Below are positions 1 to 11,800 of a stretch of DNA of 64,000 bases, one piece after another. The stretch lies in contig CM060888.1 of the NCBI GenBank assembly GCA_030762935.1, forward strand, positions 115,331,468 to 115,395,467. The letters are read 5' to 3'. Origin of the DNA: Hymenopus coronatus. Taxonomy: Eukaryota; Arthropoda; Insecta; Mantodea; Hymenopodidae. Both the position numbers and the translations under genes were made by a program. Positions within the stretch are counted from its first letter, which is position 1. Every line of letters starts with the position of its first letter. The notes below the pieces were generated by a model, which saw nothing but the letters and a program-made list of their open reading frames with translations, made no database searches and was not told the DNA's origin.

Positions 1-311
1 TTGATCTTTTATGAGATATTCCTTGTTTTTTTGTTTCAGGTTTGAAAGACATACTTTTCTCATATAGGAATTCGTCAATTCCTGTGCATACAAACAAAGG
101 AACTTTAGTCACATAGCAACCAGCTTTTGACTATCACTTTAACCTATGGTACTCCCTTATTTCGCTTCTACTTACAAGGAAGCATGTAATAAGACGATTT
201 CTGCTAATTTTTTTCAATTAGAATGAAGTAAATAGAAGCATTAGCTTTTTAGCAATAATTTGTTGCAGAGATGTAGAGAAAGTCATGCGAATGGAACACA
301 TCAGATTTTTA
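1..311 (+). mobile_element. HER repeat copy, 3' part, cut by window edge
   Basis: This is the right-hand part of the HER family described at 2253. The conserved tail is readable: the block around CAACCAGCTTTTGACTATCA, then GGAAGCATGTAATAAGACG, then ATGTAGAGAAAGTCATGCGA and the terminal CACATCAGATTTTT. The left part lies outside the window. Confidence 0.85.
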
Positions 312-542
312 AATAATTGATCACAGTTGTACCTGCCACAAACTGCATAATCGAACTTTTTATCCACACATTCACCATATATTAATATGATATAGATAGA
401 AAAATAAGCATATATAAGAATAGTTTGTATAATATATGTAACACTTTACGTTTTCTATACGCCATTCTTTGCAGAATATAGAATAAGTTACTTAAGTGTG
501 TCAAATTAAAATAAAAATAATAAAGAAAGTAAATAAAATGCC

Positions 543-629
<87 letters not shown>

Positions 630-856
630 TACTGGAATCTAGTAGCACAAATAACTGGTAATGTTTCTATTTCTAAAATTAACAAAAATTAATCTGGCAT
701 CCAGTTCCCTATATCAGGACGTGCAATCCTAACATATATTGCAACTTATAACTTTTTATATTTAATTTTGTTTCATAAATCATTATTTTATATATATTAT
801 TTGTATACTAACAACTAAAATAAAATAAAAATAATAAAGAAAGTAAATAAAATGCC

Positions 857-916
<60 letters not shown>

Positions 917-2252
917 TACTGGAATCTAGTAGCACAAATAACTGGTAATGTTTCTATTTCTAAAATTAACAAAAATTAATTGCCTGCACGATTGGTATCC
1001 AGATACACAAATAACTAACAACCAAGTTATTTATCTATATAATTATTTCTAAAATTAATAAAACCTAATAATCTATACTACAGGTATCCAGCAGAGTGCG
1101 CGCTGGTAGTCATAAAAAAATATAGATATATTTTCTCAATAATAACTTGTTATTTTAGTGAATTATAATTATAATTTGGATGCAATTGTTTACTGTAATA
1201 ACTCTTCACAAATTGCTGAAATATATAATTCATAAAACGAATTATATATGGTATGTCGTTTAATTACTTTAACAGTATGTATCCTTAATTCCTTTTAACA
1301 ATTCTAATTATATATGCATAATAATACTTTAATCTCTTACTCCAAAGCTATAAATCAAAATTAAGTCCTCCTCTCAAAAGCTAAACAGTTTTAATTCCTA
1401 ACAATGGTTTCCTTAATTCTATAGTTATACATTATACCTTTTATTGCATAAGTTATTCCAATCTTTTTTTTTTTTCTTTTAATCACTTCACTTTTTTACT
1501 GTTTTTAATTTTACTATCACATGTGATGTTTTATAAACACTCTTCAACTTTTTTAAATGTTACCATTTTTACAACATTCACTTTCTTTAGCACATATATT
1601 TGAATAATTATAACACTTACATCCTCATTATACTGTATACAATAAACACACGTTACATTTTCCTTTAAACATTATATAGATACATACATCACTACAATAT
1701 TCCTTCCTCGTCAATTTATTCTCAGCCTGGCTCCGCTTCCTGATGGCTAGAATCCTCCATTTCCTGTATTTCACTCTTCCTCTGCTTTCTTCTTCCACAT
1801 TACTGTACATCAGCACTTTCTTCCACAAACTCTTCTCTTCCCCACGACCTTCCGTCATCCTCTAATCTTCATAAATTTATTATAATCCCTTTCTAATATT
1901 ATGCTCCTCCACTCATTCCACATTTATCTTTCAATTAAAACACACTAATAATTTTAATTTTCAATTTCTCTTGTCTCTTCCATCTCCTTTCACCACCTGC
2001 TTATTCTTCATCTGGTGTATTTGTGGTGCATTATGATTATCATCGCTGTATCAGTTATTAGATTTAAGGTTAAATGATTTCGAATTCTTTCGGATCTTCA
2101 TTACCATCCTGTGTGCGAGTTATTGTTTCCACTTATTCAATTCCTCCTTCACAATAAGTTTTACCGGTTATGTTTCCTAGTTTGTCTAAAAATTGAGTCA
2201 AATTGCAAGTAGGCATAAAAGACAACAAACTTATAATGATTTAAAAATAAGT
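312..2252. other. A+T-rich stretch with a duplicated microsatellite block
   Basis: Apart from the duplicated (ATA)n block listed separately, I see only A+T-rich sequence. Around 1700-1860 a less A+T-rich stretch is open on the - strand for about 76 codons. It has no recognisable domain and is rich in Lys, Arg and Glu, so I do not call it a gene. Confidence 0.5.
506..980 (+). repeat. Direct duplication carrying (ATA)n microsatellites
   Basis: A block at 506-693 recurs at 820-980, about 314 bases downstream. Both copies read AAAATAAAAATAATAAAG, then AATGCCT, then a pure (ATA)n tract (about 544-629 and 857-916), then ACTGGAATCTAGTAGCACAA and AATTAACAAAAATTAAT. The two tracts differ in length. 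A third, partial echo (CACAAATAACTAACAACC, then ATTTCTAAAATTAATAAAAC) follows at about 1007-1065. Confidence 0.85.
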
Positions 2253-3066
2253 ATTACTTTCTCTAAGCTTACTATGTACATAGTGTATAGAGAAGGTATT
2301 GCATTGCACCCAAAAATTCGACACCGATATTTCACCGGAAATAAATGTTTTGAGACTCCCTGAATCCGAAAAAAGCATTTTTAGAAAAATGTCCTGTGTG
2401 TGTCTGTCTGTGTGTATGTGTTGGCATTTAAGTTTGGTATCTTCCAAGGATGCGACACGAAGATTTTCAAGAAAATCCCCCCACCCCAAACTACCCTTTA
2501 CATTTTTGAACATTTTGATTTTCTTAAAAATGGCTCTAATGATTTTGATTAAAATATCGTATATTAACGATATTTACCTCACAAATAAAATGTATATCTT
2601 GAATTTTCTGGGAATAGCCTCTGAAGACTACTTTATTCTGGATGAATTTTACGGAATTGTGCATAGTGCTAAACCCTAAGAGATGGAGAAGAACTTACTG
2701 CACAGAAAATGTAGCGCACGATAAAATACACAATTTATATTATATACATTTTTTTCGTGGAGTTGGTCATTTATAAGGTATTCCTGGTTTTTCGTTTTAA
2801 CTTTGAAAAACTTATACTTTTCTCATACAGGAATTTCTTAACTCCTGTCCATACAAACAAAGGAATTTCAGTTACATAGCAATCAGCTTTTGGCTATCAT
2901 TTTAACCTATGGAACTCCCTCATTTCGCTTCTATTTACAAGGAAGCAAGTAATAAGTCTATTCCTGCTAATTACCATTAAGTAAATAGAAGCATAAGCTT
3001 TTTAACTACAATTTGTCGCAAAGATGTAGAGAAAGTTATGTGAATGGAACACATCAGATTTTTTTT
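2253..3066 (+). mobile_element. HER repeat, near full-length reference copy
   Basis: This is the best copy for describing the family, in the order seen. The left end is TTACTTTCTCTA, then a palindromic core (TACTATGTACATAGTG) and TATAGAGAAGG. CACCCAAAAATTCGA and TTTCACCGGAAAT follow. Next come a GT-rich stretch (GTCTGTCTGTGTG), ATCTTCCAAGGATGCGACAC, a C-rich run (AATCCCCCCACCCCAAACTA), AAAAATGGCTCTAATG and GAATTTTCTGGGAATAGCCT. The right end is ATGTAGAGAAAGTTATGTGA followed by GGAACACATCAGATTTTT. The TAGAGAAAG blocks at the two ends are inverted relative to each other. Short open frames occur on both strands, but they break freely between copies, so I treat the family as noncoding. It is not a known element to me. 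Confidence 0.9.
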
Positions 3067-4843
3067 AAGTTGGAAAGATGATTCCGATATGGTTTTTTGG
3101 GTATCTCCCATGATAAATCTGAAACAGAGTATTAGTACGGAAAACGAAACATAATATATAATTGGCATAAGTTACGAGCATGGCACTGAATTTTTCAAAT
3201 CTGATTTTAGTCCAGACAGAGCCAATGTAAAAGAACAATTAGTAAGAACATAAAAATGAATGAAAAACTGAAGATATGTTATTTTGAATAATGTGAGATT
3301 CACTTGATATGTTTCTCTTTGGAGGGAGATAATAAGAATAAGTTACTTTATGCGCATTCGAGTATCTCACCATGGTAGCTCAGCAGTACCACTGCCTCAC
3401 AGAAATCCGAACTTAGATGGTTCAAGTCCTGGATGTGGGGATTTAAATATTAGACTCGCCAATAAAGTAGACGACGTGTGAAATTATTTCTCTCAAAATA
3501 CACTCCGAAGTTCCAGGAATTAAGATTAAATGTTGCTTTATTAATAACTATTGCCTGAATAGTAAATTTTGGTACATGAAATTATTTATTTTATTTAGAT
3601 TTTCTAAGTAATAAAAATTATATATATTTAATTTCATTTTGGTTGTTTTAGCTGGAATAACTAAAAGTGCTCAAATGCCTTTTTCAGCATGATTACCGGC
3701 TGTTATAGCAACGCCTATCTAAATATCTTAAAAGGAGTTATATTGGTCAGTGAAGTGGTCTAAAGTATCACATAAAACAAATATAAAAGCTGGCTGCAAA
3801 ACAAAATAATAACACTAATATAATAATTAAATAGGTGCGCTAATTTATACTGAGAGGAAATAACAGCATAACAAAATAAGCTTTAAATATACGCTTGCCT
3901 TAAAGAGAAAGCAGGTTGCCATAAAAAAGCCGGGATCATCAAATTAATATTGGAAGTAGGAAAGAAATATACATAGATACATGCGTGCATAGATATCAGG
4001 TGGCTTCACTGTCCCGTATTTGACGTCATGCGTTTAAAAGGCTACAGATATCAACGGGGCTGTTTGAAGTTAAAACTGGCAAGTGTGGAAATGGATGAGC
4101 GGCCTTAGTTTTAGCCATCTTGCTTATCAGCGTAGACGGTGAGCAGATCGCGTCCTCACTCACTTGTAATAAACCATATAGGTTATGGGAGGAAATGAGC
4201 TTTTCAGCAGTCAAGGATATATTCAAACCAGTCTAATACTTTCCAAAAATCCCATTCTCTCCACAGCAGTCATGACTCTCGAAAAGTATAATTTTCTTAC
4301 TGACTTTTAAACTTCAATCTCACCTTTTACTCGCTCTTAAACATATCATGCAACATATCATATCTCAGTTTCTGTAGTATTCATTTTCGAAATAAATGTG
4401 TGCTATAACTGAGCGTATATTATTTCTTTACGTAGTGTTTACTTATATATATCAGGTAGTTCCATAATTAATTTAAAATAGTTTTATTTTAAATTTAAGT
4501 AAAATTGTATGAGGGTATGTCCTGAAATCTTGAGATTATTTCAAATATTATTTCCATTGAATTAATTGTTTTAGTTTTTAAAAAAAATATTTCTTTGTGT
4601 GGATAGAGTTTACAGTTAAATTCCTATAATGCAGGAATAAATTATTTATGTTAATTGAAACAATAAATTATTAAATCAAAACTATTTAAAACAACATTCA
4701 GACTTGATTCTTCTTCTTCTTCTTCTTCTTCTACTGTGGTACAGTCCTTGTAGTTTGACATCCGCCTCTACTCAATGTAATATCAAAATATTAACGACTG
4801 TGGCGTTAATTGCAGTAAATGATTACATCACATTACTTTGTAA
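3067..4843. other. Intergenic A+T-rich stretch
   Basis: It contains the SINE-like head at about 3370 and a (CTT)n microsatellite at 4707-4732. I see no coding region: the longest open frame (- strand, 4026-4226, about 66 codons) matches nothing I recognise. Confidence 0.5.
3370..3520 (+). mobile_element. tRNA-derived SINE fragment
   Basis: An A-box-like TGGTAGCTCAGCAG (from 3373) is followed about 35 bases later by a B-box-like GGTTCAAGTCC (3419-3429). This is the arrangement of an internal Pol III promoter. The flanking segments do not pair as a tRNA acceptor stem and the middle does not fold as a proper anticodon arm, so a SINE head is more likely than a tRNA gene. The right end is unclear. 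Confidence 0.6.
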
Positions 4844-5409
4844 CATTCTCCACATGTACTATGCACATAATAGTTAGAGGAAGGTACTACATCCAAAAGT
4901 TCATTGGCAAGATTTCAACAGAAATACATGCTGTTAGGTCCTCTGAAATAAAAAAAAAATATATTTTTTAGAAAAGGTCCAAGTGTGTATGTGCCTGTGG
5001 ACAGCTTAGATAAAAAACGAAAAGTCAGTTTTATATCAAACTTGGCATTTGATATACGTATCTTCTAAGAATGCGACACGATTTTCAGGAAGATGCTTCC
5101 ATCTCAACTACTCTTTGCATGGAACAAATTTCGAAAATTTTGATTTTCTCAAAAATGGCTCTAAAGCTTTTATTAAAATTCATACGTTTCATATATTTTC
5201 ATGACATGGATACCTATGTGTTGAATTTTCTAGGAATAGCCTCTGAAGACCTCTTCAATCTGCATTGCTTTTATATAACTGGAAAACTTAAGAAATAGGT
5301 AAAAAGAAATTACTACACACAACATATCTCGTTAAAACACACAATACATATATTTAATATAATTTTAGAGTTAACTAGTAAACTGTTTCCTATGCTCTAT
5401 TCATTCTTA

Positions 5410-6496
5410 GTTTGATCCGCGCCAAAACAGATCCACGTGGTCAGTGCACCGCGGTACAACACAGTAGCAGTGCGCGCAAGAATGTAATCCCATGCTAACA
5501 ATCTAAATTACAGAATGCATTTATTCTTAAATTGTACAAAGTTCTGTAGAAATGCCAAAGAGTTAAATTGACACCGATTTGTACCGTTACACAGAGCTAT
5601 ATGTCCCAACTTGCTGTTCGTATGAGTCACCTGATTTCAGCAATATTGTTTACACAGTAACGGTCACCACTGTTTAGAATCATGGAGGAGGGTCGCTACC
5701 GTGAGTATTTTCTTGCATCTTCGAGTTACATAAAGCAAACGGCTAACGGTTGGTTAGTGGTGAACAAGCTATGGTGTTGCATGTTTATTGAAGTTTTATG
5801 AGAAATATCCAAGACCTCCGTAAAAGAAATAGTGAAATTAATATCTGAGTTCACCAGTGTTTCAGCTACAATTATAAATACTGTTCATGAACATAGTCCT
5901 GAAACGGAAAAAGTGATTGCACCCCGGAAGAAAAGAAAGCGCGTGAAATATACGATGCAAGAATGTGATGATTTTGTGAAGAATGCAATTCGCTTAGTAG
6001 TGCACAATTTCTATTTTTAAAAATGAGCCGCCAACAGTTAATAAAGTGCTACATGTAACAAAAGAAGAAGCGTTGTTTTGGGAGATGGATATTTTAAGTG
6101 ACATCGTTATTGATAACCTGATTAACAACCTTTGAGAGTGAATCAGCAGCAATATTTCAGACGACGATTCTGATCAGGAGGGAATAGAGCCACTTCCGAA
6201 GAGCGAATTAATGAAGGTTATCGCATACATGATATTTATTTTTTCGTTCATGTTTTTTCGAGTTTAGCATTACATGTGTAGCTGTTTATATTGTTATGAC
6301 TGTCAATACTATCTCATTTATGCCTAACAGAACATTTTAATCACCGTTTAAGTTGTGGGAATAAGAGCTCTGTTCGTTTTACATTACAATATGCTACGTG
6401 TACGCGCCAAGTGGAAGTGAAAGTATGACAGTATTTCTGGCGCGACATTATAACGGTGCACTGGTCGCCTGAGTTTTGTTTTGGCGAGGATCGACT
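5410..6496 (+). mobile_element. Degraded Tc1/mariner-superfamily transposon with TIRs
   Basis: The left end reads TTTGATCCGCGCCAAAACAG and the right end, read inward on the - strand, AGTCGATCCTCGCCAAAACA. The match continues to a shared CAGTGCACCG. TA flanks both ends (5408-5409 and 6497-6498), as expected for a TA target duplication. At about 1.09 kb it is shorter than an autonomous element, and only the N-terminal part of a transposase-like reading frame remains inside. Confidence 0.75.
5832..6165 (+). pseudogene. N-terminal transposase remnant (Tc1-like)
   Basis: The frame reads IISEF-like helix residues, then PRKKRKRVKYTMQECDDF and a segment of the form NAIR.VVHNFYF. It continues after a frameshift with KNEPPTVNKVLHVTKEE. 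This resembles the linker after the DNA-binding domain of a group of arthropod Tc1-like transposases: a basic KKRKR patch, then DDF..AIRR.V..FY, then PT..K. Stops and a frameshift break it, and the catalytic DDE/D domain is absent. It sits inside the inverted repeats of the element at 5410-6496. I recognise the family only by pattern. Confidence 0.5.
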
Positions 6497-6640
6497 TAAG
6501 GCTGAATACTCCTTCCATGCAAAGAGAACCGAATGCAATTGCGACCAGCTTTTAAAAGATTTGATTATCGCTTTAACTTAACATATTCCATTATTTGCAA
6601 GCAAGTAATAAGAACATTTATATTAGAATTTTAAAGAAAC

Positions 6641-8562
6641 TGTATTATACACATCTATGAAGTGTATGGTAGAATCTCGGAAGAAAAAGAGAAAAGAAAT
6701 TAAGTATTTTGTTCGTTGTTTTGGATTTCCTGTTTCTTTTCTTGTTTTTATTAAATTTAAGAGTTTACAGTATTCATAATCCTACTTTATACTTAAGAAT
6801 AATATTCAAAGTGATTATCCACTGATAAGTCTGAAGTGTTCATACATGTAGTTTACAGATATGGGCGGAGTGATATTTCCTTTTTAGTCTTCTGTGTGGG
6901 TGTTACGAATATAATGATCGGAAATTTTATGGGTCCAATTATTTTTACTGTCTATAAAATTTCTGATGTCGAGATTTGTAGCGTTATTGAGTTCTCTCGA
7001 TTGCGTGTAACTGCTTCCTAATCTCATGTTGTGATACTATTACATAGCATTTTATATCCAGAAAACTGCCTAAAACTATGGCAAATTTCACTGCCACATT
7101 TATCATCACAGACTATTTATTGTTCAGTATAGGACATTTTGAAGAACGTTCTTGCTATATTCAGCTTATCATCGTTCAAACTTTTTAAGTATAATGCACA
7201 GCAATTTTGTAAAATGTGTAGCTTATTGATAATGGCTGTTTAAGGCAATTCAGTAATAGCTATATGGCCTGCCTAATGCACATTAACAGTACTTTTTAGT
7301 TGACAGTAACAACTTCAAGATTTTTTAGTGATAATATGCCGGGTCTAGAGAGCAACCCCTAAAGCAAAGGGTAGCATTTATAGGGTTCACTTCACCCTCC
7401 GGTCAACTAATGCCTTTCTATCGTGCTCTTGCTGCTGATGATATTCTCTTCCAGTGAGTGCGTGATGTTTGGGGATGGAAAAGCCTGTGTATATTAAGGG
7501 AAAGTGGAATGAGGGAAAATAAATCAGGGTAATAAAAATACTGGTTTGGTTAAAAAACATCCCTCGGTGTGCGTATTTATTCTCTGAGATCGGAATCTGG
7601 CATGGTGTGGGGTTAGCGATCGGCCATGCTGCACTGTATTTAATGACGGATGGTTGATGAGGGATGGAGCGTATATCTCCACGTCCCCAAAACCGATCTA
7701 TTTACTCTTCCCTCCAATATTTGAAAATGCTTTCGAGCAAACAAAAAGGAACCGTTGGAAAATGAAAAGATATAGTATTGGTTTAAAAAGGCTTATTTTT
7801 ATTAATAAGTCGGTATACAAGAATAAGACATGTTAAAATAAGGTTGATAAAATATTAAGTGTTTTTTTTTTTATTTCTCACAGAATGCCTTCAAAAGTAT
7901 TCATTAGTGTACAACAACTGATTTCACAAGTAACGCTTGCAGTCCAATAAGTAAGTTCTTAATATTTTGCAATATATTCTGTGCTGAATATTATGTAATT
8001 GTCTACAGATAAGAAACTATATAAACAGACAAAAGCTAACTCCAGGAGAAATATAGAGTTAACTGAATTACACAGTTTATGTTATGTTACTTTTCCCGTA
8101 GCGTTAGCCGTTTAAACAATAATTTATGTTATAAGTGTATTCCCCTCTGAAGACTGAGCGCGGTATTTTATGGTTTCTGTGAAATTTTGCGGTTGATTTT
8201 GTAGCTTTCTTTTCTCTCTCTCTCTCTCTCTCCATCACAAGAGGTTGTTACATATCTATGAAATTACTTCCTGCATGTTTCCCACGAATAAGGGTTTGAA
8301 GCACATATTGCTTCATTTGAAGTCATTAGTAGGCAAGAATGTATCGTGATTAACTGACACAAAAGAGTAATCTTTCATATGAATACTATAACATATAACG
8401 GATATATACGAAATTTTCATTGGTAGTGTGGGCCATTCACATAGAAGCATTGATGCAAATGCAACAAGAACGCAAAAGCTTGGAGCTATCCGCAGAAGCT
8501 AACGCCAAACCTTGAAATCTCCAGGCTCTCATGTTTGCATTAGTGTGATTCAAGACAAAAAG
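6641..8562. other. Intergenic stretch, nothing assigned
   Basis: The sequence is mostly A+T-rich. A less A+T-rich island lies at about 7335-7700 (CCGGGTCTAGAGAGCAACCC onward) and shows no open frame or family I recognise. A (CT)n run lies at 8213-8232. Confidence 0.45.
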
Positions 8563-9224
8563 TATGATGTGTTCCATTCATGTCTATCTCTACATCTCTG
8601 AAAAAAATTATTATTAATATTCTTCTATCTACTTCCTGCTAATCGAGAAAACATCAGCAGAAACGGCCGTATTACTTAGTTCCTTATAAGTAAAAGGGAA
8701 ATAAGGGAATACACTAGACTAAAGCGACATCAAATGTTTTAAAATGTGGTTGCTGTGGTATACAAATCCGTTTCTTTGCGTGGCCAAGTGTTGAAAGTTC
8801 CCGTATGAGAAAGGTATATATAGGTATTTTAAAACTGAAATCAATAACGGTCAACTCCACGAAAAAATCACATTAAACATTGTGTGTTTTAACGAGCTCT
8901 ACATTTTTTTTCTTTGTGTAGAACGTTTTTTTCTAGCGCTTACGGTTTACCAGTTAAAGAAGTCTTCAGAAACTATTCTCAAACATTTCAAGATATACAT
9001 TTTATTTTTCATTTAAATATGTTTAATGTTTGATATTTTAATCAAAATCGTTAGAGCCATTTTTGACAAAATAACATTTTTCGAAAATTGTTCCATGTAA
9101 AAGGTAGTTGGGGGTGCGGTAGATTTTCTTGAAAATCTACATGTCGCATCCGTGAATGAAATTGAACTTAAATACCAAGTTTGGTATCTAACGGAGTTGT
9201 CGTTTTTAAGCTCTGCGGCCCATA

Positions 9225-9264
<40 letters not shown>

Positions 9265-9388
9265 GACAGACACATACGGACATTTTTCTAAAAACGCTTT
9301 TTGTATTCAAGGGATCTCAAAACATGTATTTACTGTGAAATATCGTTATTGAATTCTTGGGTGCAAAGTACGTAGAGAGAAAGTAAAA
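8563..9388 (-). mobile_element. HER repeat copy, near full length
   Basis: Read on the - strand it has every block from the ACTTTCTCTCTAC start to the GGAACACATCA end. The GT-rich internal block has expanded into a pure (AC)n tract on the + strand at 9225-9262. Its right end lies directly against the next - strand copy. Confidence 0.9.
9225..9262. repeat. (AC)n microsatellite inside a HER copy
   Basis: An uninterrupted CA run sits exactly where other HER copies have the short GTGTGTGTCTGTG block. Confidence 0.95.
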
Positions 9389-9517
9389 TATCGGATGTGT
9401 TCCATTCACATGACTTTCTCTACATACCTATAACAAATTATTATTAAAAAGCTTATTCTTCTAATCATTATCAGAAGTTGTCCTTATTACATGGTTCCTT
9501 GCAAGTAGAAGGGAAAA
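9389..9517 (-). mobile_element. HER repeat, 3'-terminal fragment
   Basis: Only the right-hand 130 bases of a copy are present (- strand: the CTTGCAAGGAACCATGTAAT block, the TAGAGAAAGTCATGTGAATG end and GGAACACATCCGAT). It lies between two other - strand copies without spacer, making a head-to-tail series. Confidence 0.85.
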
Positions 9518-10420
9518 ATCTACTTTGTTCCATTCACATAATTTCCTCTAGCTGTTCAGTAAACAAAGCTTTTATTCAAGACATTAATCTGTTTTCTACG
9601 TTATAACGGACATATGCGAATCAAGATAAACAGAATCAGAATTAGTCTTATTACAAGCTTCCTTGTGAGTATAAGGGACATAAGGGAATGCACAGGCTAA
9701 AACGATATACTCGTCCTTTAAAAGTCGGTTGTTTTGTGAAAAAATTGAAATTTTATTCTCTTTTCTTGGCAGGAATAAACAAACGAGAAACGAGAAGAAA
9801 GGTCTCTTCCCGTTCGACAAAAGTTAAGAGTGCCTTAAAATTTATATCAATAATCTGGAATATCTCTACAAAAAATTGTATATTACATTAATTGTGCGTT
9901 TTAATGAGATTTACATTTTTGCAAAGTAAATTTTTATCTATCTCTTATGGTATCAGTTACACAAAAGTCATCCAGACTGAACAGGTCTTCAGAGGTTATT
10001 TCCAGAAAATTCAAGATATATATTTTATACGTTATAAAAATATATGATCATCAGGTATTTTAATCAAAATCATTAGAGAAATTTTTAAAAAAATGTTCCA
10101 TGTAAAGGGTAGCTGGGGTTGGAACATACTGTTAAAAATGTTCATGTCGCGTCCTTGGAAGATACTCAACTTATATGCCAAGTTTGGTCTTTAATTCATT
10201 TTTCGTTTTTGAGCTATGCTGCTCCTCCCCTATACACACATGCACACATGAGACACACACACGCACATATTTCTAAAAATACTTTTTTTTGGAATAAGGG
10301 GGTCTCAAAGCTTGTATTTCCGGTGAAATCTCGGTATCCAATTTTTGGGTGCATTACAATACCTTCTCTATACACTATGTACATATAGAGAAAGTATGTA
10401 CGTATAGAGAAAGTAAAAAT
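9518..10420 (-). mobile_element. HER repeat copy, divergent subtype
   Basis: This full-length copy reads on the - strand from a doubled left terminus: TAGAGAAAGTATGTACGTATAGAGAAAG is present on the + strand at about 10386-10414. It runs to the TGTGAATGGAACAAAG end. Its right half differs from the 2253 copy: it has CTCTTAACTTTTGTCGAACG in place of the usual CTCATACAGGAATTTGTCAA region. That suggests a subfamily. Confidence 0.8.
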
Positions 10421-10726
10421 AGGAAAAATTGAGTTTTATAATAAGTTAATTGTTTTATTTGAAATTAATTGTTTTCTTTATGACATAAGCAAAAATATTA
10501 CAAAGATAGTTTGTTAAAACAAAATATTTGGAGGCTATATTGGGAAAGAACTGCGTAGGTATTAATTATTATTTCTATGCTTTCGTCGTTGAGTGAAACT
10601 TAGAGATTACATTTTCTTTCGTGTATCGAAGAATATAATTGTAATATAGCACGGTGCACTATAATAATGCAGTCTGCAGCTACATAAAATGCACTGTTGC
10701 ATCGTCGTAATCATCGCGTCTTTAAT

Positions 10727-11800
10727 AACTTTTTCTACCTGTATTATGTAAAGAGTTCCACCCAAAAATATGTTTTGAGGTCCCCCTGAGAAAAACAATT
10801 AGAAAAAGGTCCGTGTGTGTCTTTGGACAGCATAACTCAAAAACGAAAAGAACGTTAAATATCAAACTTGGTATTAAGTTTAGTAGCTTCCAAAGATGCG
10901 ACACAAAGATTTTCAAGAAAATCCGCCCACCCTAAACAGTACTTTACATGGAAAACATTTCGAAAATTTTGATTTTCTCGAAACTGGCTCTAAGGATTTG
11001 ATTGAAATACCACATATTAAAACTATTTATATCACAAATAAAATGTATATCTTGAATTTTCTGGGAATAGCTTCTGAAGACCTGTTCATTCTGGATGAAT
11101 TTTACTGAATTTTGCATACCTAATAAAGCGTAAGTGATGGACAAAACCTTACTGCATAAAAAATGTATATCTGGTTAAAACACACAATTTATGTCATATA
11201 CATTTTTGTTGTAGAGTTGACGTTTTCGAGATATTGATTGTTGTTAGTATAAGTTTTAAACTTCGCATCTGTCACCTTTCATTTCGACTCTCTTTTGTTT
11301 TTCTAGAAATGCAGAACGAACGGAACTCGATATTCACATATCCGTCAGTTTTTAAAAGATTTGACTATCGCTTTAGCCTGGTATATTCTCTCATTTCCCT
11401 TCTCGGGGCCGCGCCGTGGCCGAGTGGTTAGACCACTAGCCTCTTACCTAGACGGCCGGGGTTCGATCCCAAGCGACCGCATGTGAGATTTGTGGTGGAT
11501 AAAAGCGGCGCTGGGGCGGGTTTTCTCCGGGTACTCCAGTTTCCCCCACCATCGCATTCCACCGGTGCTCCATCATCATTCATGTATCATCAGTGTCACC
11601 ACCTGCGGTGCCATTAGTAGTTAAAGCGGGCGTAAACACTACCAAAAAAAAAACACTACCAAATTTCCCTTCTGCTTATAAGGAACTAAGACATAATTGT
11701 GTTTATGTTATGTCGTTTAGCATGATGTAGATAGAAGCCTAAACTTTTGTAAGAATAGTTTGTTTGCAGAACAGGTAGAGAAAGTCATATGCATGCAGTA
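10727..11800 (+). mobile_element. HER repeat copy interrupted by a SINE
   Basis: The copy runs from TTTTTCTACCTGTATTATGT to AGGTAGAGAAAGTCATATGC. A SINE occupies 11404-11662. Joining the two sides of the SINE across its target duplication gives the normal HER order (CTCATTTCCCTTCTGCTTATAAGG). Confidence 0.85.
11404..11662 (+). mobile_element. tRNA-derived SINE, complete, with 11-bp target duplication
   Basis: The head has an A box (TGGCCGAGTGGTTAGACC) and a B box (GGGTTCGATCCC). The body has the motif GGGCGGGTTTTCTCCGGGTA, TTTCCCCCACCATCGCATTC and CACCGGTGCTCCAT. It ends in GTTAAAGCGGGCGTAAACAC and an A-rich tail. ATTTCCCTTCT flanks it on both sides (11393-11403 and 11663-11673), a target-site duplication of the LINE-mobilised type. 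Three related copies lie at 57.2-58.3 kb. Confidence 0.9.

Larger units (their letters stand above)
4844..6640 (+). mobile_element. HER repeat copy interrupted by a Tc1-like transposon
   Basis: The left part (4844-5409) carries CACATGTACTATGCACATAA, the GGTCC-GTGTGT stretch, ATGCGACACG, AAAAATGGCTCTAAAG and GAATTTTCTAGGAATAGCCT. The right part resumes at about 6497 with CCATGCAAAGAGAACCGAAT and the CAGCTTTTAAAAGATTTGAT block. The terminal hairpin is eroded. The interruption at 5410-6496 has its own terminal inverted repeats, so the HER copy is the older of the two. Confidence 0.8.

Noticed and set aside
382..648. Open frame with a run of 31 Tyr codons (- strand)
   Set aside because: It is the translation of the (ATA)n microsatellite, not a gene.
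2299..2679. 126-codon + strand frame
   Set aside because: It lies entirely inside a HER copy and is broken in the other copies at the same position.
9152..9352. Open frames rich in His-Thr repeats in both orientations (also 14247-14562)
   Set aside because: They are translations of (AC)n/(GT)n tracts inside HER copies.
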